Notes under the pieces: model-generated
Told to the model about the DNA's origin: nothing
The model's input: the letters and a program-made list of their open reading frames with translations, nothing else
Database searches by the model: none
In this document: positions 1-5,948 of the stretch, one piece after another
Position numbering within the stretch: position 1 is the stretch's first letter
Layout of the letters: each line of letters begins with the position of its first letter
From: Chloroflexota bacterium
Lineage (GTDB): Bacteria > Chloroflexota > Dehalococcoidia > RBG-13-53-26
Reading direction: 5' to 3'
DNA length: 6,354 bases
Assembly (NCBI GenBank): GCA_030616195.1
Contig: JAUWXW010000102.1
Location: 1 to 6,354 of the forward strand
Made by a program: the position numbers and the translations under genes

Positions 1-218
1 GACGATTCACAGTCTTTGAGATCCAGACCGGCGCAGAAGGCACGCCCGGCGCCGCGAACGATGACCACGCGGGTATCCAGCTGCTCTTCCAGGCTGGCGA
101 AGAAATCTCGCAATTCCCGGACCATCTCCCAGGAGATGGCATTGAGCCGCTCTGGCCGATTGAGGGTCAGCCAGCCGATATGATCGCGACACTCGAATTC
201 CAAGGTCTTGTAGGTCAT
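1..218 (-). CDS. Enoyl-CoA hydratase/isomerase (crotonase) family protein, N-terminal part
   Basis: Only the first 72 codons are present; the gene runs off the left edge. I translated it by hand from ATG at 218-216. It begins MTYKTLEFECRDHIGWLTLN and continues through RPERLNAIS to GAGRAFCAGLDLK at about residues 57-69. The NRP...NA segment and the A-G-x-D-L loop are the hallmarks of the crotonase fold. In this family the A-G-x-D stretch supplies part of the oxyanion hole that holds the acyl-CoA thioester. Members hydrate or isomerise enoyl-CoA, and some hydrolyse or cleave rings; the catalytic glutamates lie beyond the window, so the exact reaction is open. The start is fixed by AAAGGAGG at 222-229, four bases upstream. 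It has its own promoter-like sequence at 247-275 and is probably a separate transcription unit from the gene upstream. Family assignment is firm, substrate unknown. Confidence 0.92.
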   Translation of the reverse strand, partial: MTYKTLEFECRDHIGWLTLNRPERLNAISWEMVRELRDFFASLEEQLDTRVVIVRGAGRAFCAGLDLKDCES

Positions 219-221
219 GGT

Positions 222-229
222 CCTCCTTT
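222..229 (-). promoter_or_regulatory. Ribosome binding site of the crotonase gene
   Basis: The minus strand reads AAAGGAGG four bases before ATG at 218. It decides the start, as no other start codon lies nearby. Confidence 0.8.
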
Positions 230-246
230 CAACGGTGATGCGGTTA

Positions 247-275
247 ATGATAGCGGTCACGGCTGGGCCAGTCAA
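247..275 (-). promoter_or_regulatory. Sigma-70-type promoter for the crotonase gene
   Basis: On the minus strand there is TTGACT (275-270), exactly 17 bases, then TATCAT (252-247). Each box matches the consensus at five of six positions and the spacing is ideal. A start of transcription near 240 would give a short leader of about 20 bases carrying the AAAGGAGG site. This is the best promoter match I found in the window. Confidence 0.7.
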
Positions 276-337
276 TCGCCGGGGTTCTGGGGTTGTGATC
301 GGATGAAAAAGCCGTCCCTCAAGAAAAGACTCCGTGT

Positions 338-1126
338 CTAGTGGCCTAGCTCGGGATCGATGATTTCCTCGACCAGGAATTTTGTGGTGAGACCCATATT
401 CTCGAAGGTATCGGTGCTAAGCGACGAAAACCTTTCGTAGATTATCCTTTGAATCCGTGATCGGCAGGCTGGAGTTATATGTGCCATCTTTTTCTCGATA
501 TGTTCTTTAATCTCAGTTCCAAATCTGTTATCCTTGGTTAAGGGCACGGCACAGCTGATATCTCTTATGAGCGCACTGAGATAAAGGATCTTCTCCAGTC
601 TATGTCTTAATGCTATCTCCCAAGCCAGAGCTTCTTCACTGCTTGGTTCCAGGATATACTTAGCATATGCCACCTGATCCTCAACAAAGTTGTTTCCATG
701 CAAGATATGGGTAACTTCATATTCCTTTGCCGCCATCGCAGTGCCATAGAGAAGAGCGTTTGTATAGCTTTGCGGAAGGTCATATCGCCTCATTGCCCCT
801 GCCAGGTCTTGCGGAAACGCGATAAAGTAATATTCCGGAGAGCCATGCAACACGGAATGCGCCGCCTGACGTCTAATCCCCGCCAGGCTTACAAGCTCTG
901 GTAGTTGTACAAACTTGTCCAGATAAACACTGATCCTGGGCTTTCCGCTTGAAGCGTCGTGGGTGGTAAAGAACGTTTCTGACCCGGATTTCTGGTATAT
1001 ATATAGGTCTACCCATTCACCCATGGGCTCGCCCATGCGTTCATAGCAGCCAGCCATGACATTTACGATCTTATCAACCAGCGGTTGAGAGACCTCTCCA
1101 AACTTTATTGCGGAAATCCTTGCCAC
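338..1126 (-). CDS. Uncharacterised 262-residue protein with a degenerate HExxH-like metallopeptidase core
   Basis: I do not recognise a named family. The most telling segment is RRQAAHSVLHGSPEYY at residues 85-100. It resembles the active-site helix of small zinc peptidases, where one expects H-E-x-x-H followed by LHG. Here the first two positions are Arg86 and Gln87, and only His90 of the HExxH set remains, followed by His94. A later segment, VEDQVAYA at 148-155, resembles the E-x-x-A-x-x-(F/Y)-A helix that carries the third zinc ligand in such enzymes. If this alignment is right, the protein is a non-catalytic relative or binds metal differently. No signal peptide or membrane segment is visible, so it is probably cytoplasmic. 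The start is GTG at 1126 with AGGTGG at 1131-1136, a short four-base spacing. By eye the gene is AT-richer than its neighbours, hinting at a different origin. Function unknown. Confidence 0.75.
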   Translation of the reverse strand: MARISAIKFGEVSQPLVDKIVNVMAGCYERMGEPMGEWVDLYIYQKSGSETFFTTHDASSGKPRISVYLDKFVQLPELVSLAGIRRQAAHSVLHGSPEYYFIAFPQDLAGAMRRYDLPQSYTNALLYGTAMAAKEYEVTHILHGNNFVEDQVAYAKYILEPSSEEALAWEIALRHRLEKILYLSALIRDISCAVPLTKDNRFGTEIKEHIEKKMAHITPACRSRIQRIIYERFSSLSTDTFENMGLTTKFLVEEIIDPELGH

Positions 1127-1255
1127 GAAACCACCTAAAATCCACAGTGGGGCTTGGCGCCACCATCATCAGAAGCACAGTCTTGACCCGCCATCGTTGC
1201 TGCCTTTGATATAGTTCCTGCCCTATCCAAATCGCTCGTTGGGCCTTGCTGCCAA

Positions 1256-1273
1256 AGCTTAATCGGCTAAGCT
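1256..1273 (-). other. Hairpin overlapping the stop codon of the CxxC gene; possible weak terminator
   Basis: AGCTTA (1256-1261) and TAAGCT (1268-1273) form a perfect 6-bp stem with a six-base loop, directly at the stop codon of the gene ending at 1272. On the minus strand the stem is followed by only TT then GG. As an intrinsic terminator it would be weak. Confidence 0.3.
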
Positions 1274-1610
1274 ATTGCTTGGTTCCTTTCTTCCTGCCCA
1301 TTATCTGTCCCATCTCCCCCTCCCTCGGGGATTTGGCCCCCATCCTGTAGGGAGTCTTTCTTAGAGTGCCAGGGCGTACGATTCGAGTGCCAGGGCGTAC
1401 TATTCCAATTCCTTTGCATTGTGGGCACTGCTGTGGCGCTCCCTTTTTTCCCGTCCAGCCATAACCATTGCATTCCATGCATTTCACCCAATCACCTCTT
1501 TCCTCGGGGACCAATCCTGTCCGATGGCATGAAGGGCAAGACTCACGCCCCCAGATTGGCGCTGTGGCTGGCAAGGCTCTCCTACCGTTGCAGTTTGGAC
1601 AAGTTACCAT
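1272..1610 (-). CDS. Small DnaJ-type zinc-finger-like protein with four CxxC motifs
   Basis: The protein has 112 residues from ATG at 1610. Four Cys-x-x-Cys pairs fall at residues 4/7, 25/28, 44/47 and 62/65. Several are followed by the x-G-x-G pattern of the DnaJ central domain, for example CMECNGYG and CPQCKGIG. Four such pairs would bind two zinc ions. There is no J domain and no substrate-binding C-terminal domain, so it is a stand-alone zinc-binding module, not a chaperone of the DnaJ type. The C-terminal third is basic and probably disordered, ending GRKKGTKQ, and it contains a seven-residue tandem repeat (IVRPGTR, IVRPGTL). An in-frame GTG at 1619 would add three residues, but it sits inside the Shine-Dalgarno sequence, so I reject it. 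GGAGG at 1619-1623 is eight bases from the ATG. Its role is unknown; binding of nucleic acid or protein is a guess. Confidence 0.75.
   Translation of the reverse strand: MVTCPNCNGRRALPATAPIWGRESCPSCHRTGLVPEERGDWVKCMECNGYGWTGKKGAPQQCPQCKGIGIVRPGTRIVRPGTLRKTPYRMGAKSPREGEMGQIMGRKKGTKQ
1364..1405. repeat. Two-copy 21-bp tandem repeat inside the CxxC gene
   Basis: Copies at 1364-1384 and 1385-1405 share the core GAGTGCCAGGGCGTAC and differ at only one position (G1380 versus T1401). The unit is a multiple of three, so the reading frame is kept and the protein gains seven residues. It looks like a recent slippage duplication. Confidence 0.85.
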
Positions 1611-1615
1611 AGGCT

Positions 1616-1623
1616 CCACCTCC
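1616..1623 (-). promoter_or_regulatory. Ribosome binding site that decides the start of the CxxC gene
   Basis: The minus strand reads GGAGGTGG, with its GGAGG core eight bases from ATG at 1610. The alternative GTG at 1619 overlaps this core and so could not use it. Confidence 0.7.
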
Positions 1624-1710
1624 CCGGTTCTTGAAATCTGCTAAAGGTCCCGCCACAGGGACCGCTTCACCCCTTTTTCGCCGTGGGGTATAGTCACCAG
1701 GCGTAGCGAG

Positions 1711-1801
1711 TGGGGCCCCAGAGGGCTAAGCTCGCCGTCAGCGAGGCCCGCGCCGTCCAAGGCCCCAGCATAACGATCTGTCCCTTTATGCGCCCTTAGC
1801 C
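1711..1801 (-). ncRNA. Candidate folded RNA domain with a pseudoknot-compatible pairing
   Basis: A 7-bp stem (1711-1717 with 1761-1767, TGGGGCC/GGCCCCA) encloses a smaller 5-bp hairpin (1731-1735/1741-1745, CTCGC/GCGAG). A 6-bp stem (1768-1773/1786-1791, GCATAA/TTATGC) begins at the very next base, which would allow coaxial stacking. GGCTAAG at 1724-1730, inside the first stem, is the perfect complement of CTTAGCC at 1795-1801 outside it, so that pairing would make a pseudoknot. All four can coexist. This is drawn by eye, with no energy or covariation test. The strand is inferred from the surrounding genes. Confidence 0.35.
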
Positions 1802-1858
1802 GATAGATTCGCTATAGTCTAGCCAAGCATTTGATGTCTGTCGTTGATTTGCATTGCG

Positions 1859-1900
1859 GCGAGGCTCACCGCCTCGCAGAGAGGTCCCTCTCACGAGGGA
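1859..1900 (-). other. Pair of adjacent hairpins, one with a GNRA-type tetraloop
   Basis: The first hairpin pairs GCGAGGC (1859-1865) with GCCTCGC (1871-1877) around a five-base loop. The second pairs TCCCTC (1885-1890) with GAGGGA (1895-1900) around four bases. On the minus strand the loops read GGTGA and GTGA. An alternative stem, GAGAG (1879-1883) with CTCTC (1888-1892), would disrupt the second hairpin. The minus-strand sequence after the pair has no T run, so this is not an ordinary intrinsic terminator. Confidence 0.5.
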
Positions 1901-1965
1901 ACGATTTAAGAGGACTGCGCAGAAAACATTCGCCGAAGGATCGTGTGCCGCACTCCTGCACGAGA

Positions 1966-1994
1966 AGCCTAGCACAGACTCCGCCGGCTGTCAA
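1966..1994 (-). promoter_or_regulatory. Candidate extended -10 promoter upstream of the structured region
   Basis: On the minus strand there is a perfect TTGACA (1994-1989), a 17-base spacer, then TAGGCT (1971-1966). The last box is weak overall but keeps the key T, A and final T, and it is preceded by TGC, an extended -10 feature. Transcription from about 1959 would give a leader of roughly 350 bases before the CxxC gene, containing most of the hairpins. Confidence 0.45.
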
Positions 1995-2089
1995 TCTACT
2001 ATTGCGCTTTGGCACGTGGGGTATCCACTATTCCCCAGGCCGAAATGTTCAGCTTTTCCCGACGACGTGCAGATCCTTGGGTCTAGTAG

Positions 2090-3319
2090 TTACCTCAGTC
2101 CGAAGATCTCAAGGAACACCGCCTCCACCTCATCTGTGCTGTATACCTTATGCACCACATACTCATTCTTACCGACGATCTCGAAGATCGGCACCGGATA
2201 TACCGCAATATGGGGAATGCCAATATACTCCCCCAAGGCATAATGCACTGGCCCAACCAGAGTTTCAAAGTTGGCACCACTCTCGAAAGTCTCTATGATT
2301 TTATCTATGTCATCCACGGTGCCCGCCTGCTGCAAGGCATCGGTCCACATATACAGGTTATTGGTAATCCAGGCCATGGTTGGGCCGGCTTCCATGCCGG
2401 AGCGACGTTCGAACTCCTCAGCCATCACCTCAAGTTCGGGGAACACGCCGCCAAACGGGTGCAGCCCGAAGATTATATAGCCTGTGCCAAAGCGGTTCTT
2501 TTCTGTCAGCTGATCCCATCCTACCGTCTTGGCCATTGCTTCGCCTTCCCACCAATTATTGATAACGATCCCGTCATAACCGAAGTCCCACATGGCTGCC
2601 GCCAGGCCACCACCAAAACCGCCGCTGACAATCAGGTCAGGGTCGTAGGTCATCGCCTTGGTTGCTACCGGGTAAAATTCCACCGTGCCCGTAGGGACTA
2701 CCTCCGAGTGAAGTTCAAGACCGCGGTAGTCACAAATAGCCTCCCAGATAGCGTGACCGGCCTCCCCGGACGCAGTCTCGTCCTGAGTGGTAAAAACAAC
2801 CTTTATCTCAGGGTGTTGCTCAAGCAGCCAGTCAACCACCACTGGGTAGGTAAAATCCCAGCACAGGTTCGACAGGAAGGTGTGGGGAAGCTCTGGCCCG
2901 AATAAATCGGAACTACCAGGCCCTATGTCGAGTATCATCGGTATTTCCTCAGTGATCGACGCCGCCCCCATCCCTGCTGTATCCACGGCCTGGAACATGA
3001 AGTCTACCCCGTGCTCATAGATGAGCTTCACGGCCGAATTATACCCGCCCTGGGTGGAAACCAGGTTATCTTCCACGACGATGTCCCAGCGATAGAGCTC
3101 TCCACCGACCTCAAAGACGCCGATGTCCTCAGAAGCCATCTCCATACAGTGCATGGTCCCCAGGCCGACACTGCCGTAAGCGCCGGTAATGGGGGCCCCA
3201 ATCCCGTACTTCAACACCGTTACCCCGCCTTCCTCCTCATCTCCTCCGCCACAGGCGATGCCAATGACCAGCGCCAGAGACAAGACCACAACTCCCGCCG
3301 CCGTTAGCCACCGTTGCAT
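2090..3319 (-). CDS. ABC transporter substrate-binding lipoprotein, LivJ/branched-chain amino acid type
   Basis: The 409-residue protein begins with a basic MQR and a hydrophobic stretch (about 4-22), then Cys23 followed by GGGDEEEGG, a lipoprotein start with a flexible acidic linker. The residue three before the cysteine is Gly, unusual for a lipobox, but the overall layout fits. The mature part opens with LKYGIGAPITGAYGSVG (36-52), the usual first strand and ligand loop of type I periplasmic binding proteins of the Peripla_BP_6 kind. Length is normal for the family, which binds amino acids, amides, aromatic acids and other carboxylates for import. No permease or ATPase gene is in the window, so it is an orphan here. 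It lies 179 bases downstream of the dehydratase genes on the same strand, suggesting it captures their precursor acid. ATG at 3319 is fixed by AAAGGAGGG at 3325-3333. Confidence 0.88.
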   Translation of the reverse strand: MQRWLTAAGVVVLSLALVIGIACGGGDEEEGGVTVLKYGIGAPITGAYGSVGLGTMHCMEMASEDIGVFEVGGELYRWDIVVEDNLVSTQGGYNSAVKLIYEHGVDFMFQAVDTAGMGAASITEEIPMILDIGPGSSDLFGPELPHTFLSNLCWDFTYPVVVDWLLEQHPEIKVVFTTQDETASGEAGHAIWEAICDYRGLELHSEVVPTGTVEFYPVATKAMTYDPDLIVSGGFGGGLAAAMWDFGYDGIVINNWWEGEAMAKTVGWDQLTEKNRFGTGYIIFGLHPFGGVFPELEVMAEEFERRSGMEAGPTMAWITNNLYMWTDALQQAGTVDDIDKIIETFESGANFETLVGPVHYALGEYIGIPHIAVYPVPIFEIVGKNEYVVHKVYSTDEVEAVFLEIFGLR

Positions 3320-3324
3320 CCGTA

Positions 3325-3333
3325 CCCTCCTTT
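3325..3333 (-). promoter_or_regulatory. Ribosome binding site of the binding-protein gene
   Basis: The minus strand reads AAAGGAGGG five bases before ATG at 3319. The 179-base gap upstream (3320-3498) holds a small hairpin (3398-3403/3411-3416, CGTGCG/CGCACG) but no convincing promoter, so cotranscription with the dehydratase genes is possible. Confidence 0.75.
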
Positions 3334-3498
3334 CTTATCTGGTAACCTTGCAAAAGACGGCTTCATGGATGGCTGCCCATATATTGCCCCCTCTAGGCGT
3401 GCGCCTTCGCCGCACGATACTCACCGGGAAAAGTGGCCGCTAACCTCACTGGCCTGCAGGGGCCATGAGCAAGATCCACAGGGCCGAGGTCCGGGCCT

Positions 3499-4794
3499 CT
3501 AGCCCAGCCCCATTGCGGTGAAGAACTCCGAGAGCTTGTTCTTTACGTTGTCTACCCCGGCATACCTGGGGTCAAACAGGTCAAGCCCTATATGCAGATA
3601 TGGAACCCCGATCTCGCGGCACAGCTCCCTCTGGATGCCAATGCTTGCCGATCCATCCTTGTGGCCCATGTGGCCAGGCCAGATGACAGCATCTATTTTG
3701 TAATCTTTGACTATGCGTGCGATGTCACTGGCGAAGAGATCCGCCACACCCCGCGCCTGCCTGATCATCGGCTGGTCATACAAATTCCTTTTGGCCAGCC
3801 CCAGGAAAATGCTGTCCTCGGTTGAGGTGTCTATCGGGGTGTAGGGGGTATAGCTGAACATATCCATAACCACGACCGCCCCCCACTCCTGCTCCAACCA
3901 CGGGAATAACTCAAAGACCCAATTGGGGCGAATGTCAAACCAGAGCAACCTCATCCGCTCGTTCTCCACTGCACCCTTCTTCTCCCGCACCAGCCGCTCG
4001 GCATCGACAAGCAGTTCCTTGAACCAGGCGGTGCCTCTGGGATCACCGGCCAAGTAGTTTGCAGCTACGCCGAACGCCTGCGCTCCCATGCCGAAGCCGT
4101 GGGGACATGGCACCGACCGTCTCAGCTCGTTGTATTCCGCCCACATCGCATATTGTTGGTTGCCCTCCTTCAGGACCTCCCGAAGCCGGTCCATATCCAG
4201 CTTGAGCCCGGTGTGCTCTTCGAGGAAGGACGCCATCTGCTTAAGTTCGTTGGCATAGTACTTCAGAGTTCGCTCATCCTCATGATAGGGCGGGTCAGCG
4301 CCGAACATCGGAACGTTGCGCCACTCTGGGTTTCTTTGGACTATTTGGTGCATGGTTAGCGTACCGTCGCAGGGGTGAAGTAGGCCGATACACGCAGTTG
4401 GAGGTGGTACAAGCCCGGTCTCTACATAGTATATTGCCAGCCTGATCGCGGTACAGAAGTCGGTTCCCAGCCCTATTCTCTCGCATTCATCGACATCGTC
4501 TAGGATGAAGGGCGATGAAGCGGCAAAGAACGGGGCCGCCATGAAGCAGTACCAGGGGAGATTCATGGCAGTATATATCTCCGGTGCGCAGGCGAAGAAG
4601 CTGGCGATGAATGGCTTGCCCTCCTCAATACAACTTATTATTCTTTCTTGGTTTTCTACGCTGGCCCTGAGCAGTGGCACGTTAAGCTTGGTCTGCTCGT
4701 CGGTTGCGCTCTCTTCAAGCCGCTCCAGGAGAAACTTACTCCAACCGAGTTCGTCTCGGAAACGTTTGACTGCCTTTGTCTCTTCAGCCATCAT
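3499..4794 (-). CDS. 2-hydroxyacyl-CoA dehydratase/benzoyl-CoA reductase family subunit (BcrB-like, HGD-D)
   Basis: This 431-residue protein is a paralogue of the gene just upstream. Aligned by motif, it keeps Cys69 (FACAPEI), Cys114 (DFCTAIR) and Cys142 (HPCDGT), matching Cys40, Cys78 and Cys105 of the partner. The C-terminus has GVPYLHIGLDLFDPR (396-410), like the IP-x-L...D-x-x-D-P-R ending common in this family. Where the partner has its late cysteine (Cys332), the corresponding region here appears to be GHMGHKD (374-380), with His378 at the expected place. Family members form heterodimers carrying [4Fe-4S] clusters, which receive a low-potential electron from an ATP-driven activase and dehydrate 2-hydroxyacyl-CoA or reduce aryl-CoA. 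Length fits BcrB better than the shorter HgdB. ATG 4794 overlaps the upstream stop. A second ATG at 4791 is better spaced (six bases) from AAGGAGG and may be the true start. The activase is not in the window; substrate unknown. Confidence 0.88.
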   Translation of the reverse strand: MMAEETKAVKRFRDELGWSKFLLERLEESATDEQTKLNVPLLRASVENQERIISCIEEGKPFIASFFACAPEIYTAMNLPWYCFMAAPFFAASSPFILDDVDECERIGLGTDFCTAIRLAIYYVETGLVPPPTACIGLLHPCDGTLTMHQIVQRNPEWRNVPMFGADPPYHEDERTLKYYANELKQMASFLEEHTGLKLDMDRLREVLKEGNQQYAMWAEYNELRRSVPCPHGFGMGAQAFGVAANYLAGDPRGTAWFKELLVDAERLVREKKGAVENERMRLLWFDIRPNWVFELFPWLEQEWGAVVVMDMFSYTPYTPIDTSTEDSIFLGLAKRNLYDQPMIRQARGVADLFASDIARIVKDYKIDAVIWPGHMGHKDGSASIGIQRELCREIGVPYLHIGLDLFDPRYAGVDNVKNKLSEFFTAMGLG

Positions 4795-5942
4795 TTGCCT
4801 CCTTCTATGGTTTCCAGAAATGCCTGGACCCTTGTTCTCAACTGGCCGATGCCGCTCAAGAGGTATTCCCTATCCAACCGCAGAAAGGGAATGCCCTCCT
4901 TTTTGAAGTCCTTGTCAAGCATGTAATGGTCGCCGGTCCAAAAGTCGCAAAACATCAGCCGCTCGCCAACAACCCCGTCCACCTTGAACTCCCGGATCAT
5001 GTCCATGACGAAATCAAGCCTTCGCTGGTAATCGCCGAACATCCGGGGGCAGGAGGGACGCTCTTGGATGTGGTATCGGGCAAGGGCGGTAATAGGGTCA
5101 CTTGCCCTCTCATCGACGTCAACCCACATGATTCTGGAGCCGAAGCATAGCGAGTCGGTGACCACCAGGCCGCCCTGATCCTCGATCACCTTTACATATT
5201 CCGGATCGTCGAGTACACCGCCCACTATCATCAACCTCGCCCGGTAATCGGCAATGCCGTCAAGCCCGCTTATTTCATCCAGTAGCTCCCTGAGTAGCTG
5301 GTTGTATCGCTCCGTGGGCATGGCAGTGCCCGCTACCATGACCGCCAGCGTTTCGGCGCCGGTGATCGGCGGCCGTTCCCGTTTCCTCAGGTCATAAAGC
5401 TTCCTCTGGAGTCGCCGCATTTCATTGTGGAGTTTTATCGCCTCCCACAGGCGCTCGTCGGTGATTTCCACGCCGAGGTGCTTCCCCAGGCTTTGCCTCA
5501 AGTTCGCCAGTTCATCCCGGTACCACTCCACCTGCGGTTCACCGGTCTTCTTGGGAAGGCTGAGAAGGTGGACGAACGGGGTCTTCACCTTGCGGATCCA
5601 GTTATCGTAGACCCGGCGGACATGGTCACAAGTGTTGATGAAAACAACCCCCTCCAGAAAGTCATAGTCCCCCCTGAGTGCCAGATTGAATGAGTAGCGG
5701 GGAAAACTGCAGTTGATACTGCTCAAATACGCATCTGCCAACTCCGTCTCCGTGCTCCCTGTGCCTCTGATTCGGAAGGGGACAAGACCGGCGGCGGTGA
5801 ACATCTCCTCCGGCGTCCAAGAGCAGTAGGTTCCCATAACCTTGCCCCCCTGCTCCCTCCAGCTCCGTATTGCGGGATTAGCCAGGGTATTGGTCGCTTC
5901 TATGAATTCCTCTAGCGCCTTCGACTTTATCTTGGTTTCCAA
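4791..5942 (-). CDS. 2-hydroxyacyl-CoA dehydratase/benzoyl-CoA reductase family subunit (BcrC-like, HGD-D)
   Basis: The 383-residue protein shows the full HGD-D pattern: GTYCSWTPEEMFTAAGLVPF (37-56), Cys78 in NCSFPR, NTCDHVRRVYDNW (103-115), Cys332 in FCDFWTGD, and the C-terminal signature GQLRTRVQAFLE (366-377). Cys40, Cys105 and Cys332, with Cys78 as a further candidate, are the likely [4Fe-4S] ligands. In this family the subunit pairs with a second HGD-D protein, here the next gene, to take an electron from an ATP-hydrolysing activase. Reactions include ketyl-radical dehydration of 2-hydroxyacyl-CoA and dearomatisation of benzoyl-CoA; which applies cannot be told. Length is close to BcrC. 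The start is TTG at 5942, set by AAAGGGGG (5949-5956) six bases upstream; the next in-frame ATG is at residue 36, too deep. Cytoplasmic, with no signal peptide. Gene order, spacing and overlap show an operon with the next gene. Confidence 0.9.
   Translation of the reverse strand: METKIKSKALEEFIEATNTLANPAIRSWREQGGKVMGTYCSWTPEEMFTAAGLVPFRIRGTGSTETELADAYLSSINCSFPRYSFNLALRGDYDFLEGVVFINTCDHVRRVYDNWIRKVKTPFVHLLSLPKKTGEPQVEWYRDELANLRQSLGKHLGVEITDERLWEAIKLHNEMRRLQRKLYDLRKRERPPITGAETLAVMVAGTAMPTERYNQLLRELLDEISGLDGIADYRARLMIVGGVLDDPEYVKVIEDQGGLVVTDSLCFGSRIMWVDVDERASDPITALARYHIQERPSCPRMFGDYQRRLDFVMDMIREFKVDGVVGERLMFCDFWTGDHYMLDKDFKKEGIPFLRLDREYLLSGIGQLRTRVQAFLETIEGGK
4798..4804 (-). promoter_or_regulatory. 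Ribosome binding site within the end of the upstream subunit gene
   Basis: The minus strand reads AAGGAGG, encoded by the final codons of the BcrC-like gene (E-G-G-K-stop). It is three bases from ATG 4794 and six bases from ATG 4791. The ATGATG overlaps the upstream TGA, so the two genes are probably translationally coupled, favouring equal amounts of the two subunits. Confidence 0.75.
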
Positions 5943-5948
5943 TTCATA

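Larger units (their letters stand above)
1611..2089 (-). other. Gene-free 479-base region rich in inverted repeats; candidate structured leader or ncRNA
   Basis: No convincing coding frame crosses this stretch. The plus-strand open frames starting at 1831 and 1854 are mostly the complement of the binding-protein gene and have no domain. The region instead carries many short perfect inverted repeats: 1646-1651/1658-1663, 1669-1673/1685-1689, 1711-1717/1761-1767, 1731-1735/1741-1745, 1768-1773/1786-1791, 1859-1865/1871-1877, 1885-1890/1895-1900 and 2017-2021/2033-2037. No stem is followed by a clear T run on the minus strand. The stem at 1885-1900 has loop GTGA when read on the minus strand, a GNRA-type tetraloop, which favours RNA made from the same strand as the genes. 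A promoter-like sequence at 1966-1994 points that way too. It matches no RNA family I recognise, including tRNA, tmRNA, RNase P and SRP RNA. Confidence 0.45.

Noticed and set aside
320..339. Possible terminator after the 262-residue gene
   Set aside because: The stem AGAC/GTCT is only 4 bp, overlaps the stop codon, and the following TTTCTT is short.
2017..2037. TGGGG/CCCCA hairpin downstream of the binding-protein stop codon
   Set aside because: The loop is 11 bases and no T run follows on the minus strand, so it is not a convincing intrinsic terminator.
1831..2298. Plus-strand open frames starting at 1831 and 1854
   Set aside because: They run antiparallel over the end of the binding-protein gene, have no recognisable domain, are rich in Arg/Ser/Pro as antisense frames often are, and have no clear ribosome site.
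2150..2905. 251-residue plus-strand open frame
   Set aside because: It is the complement of the well-supported substrate-binding protein gene and shows no family signature.
3398..3416. Hairpin CGTGCG/CGCACG between the BcrB-like and binding-protein genes
   Set aside because: It is a real 6-bp stem, but there is no T run on either side and no partner structure, so no terminator or attenuator was called.
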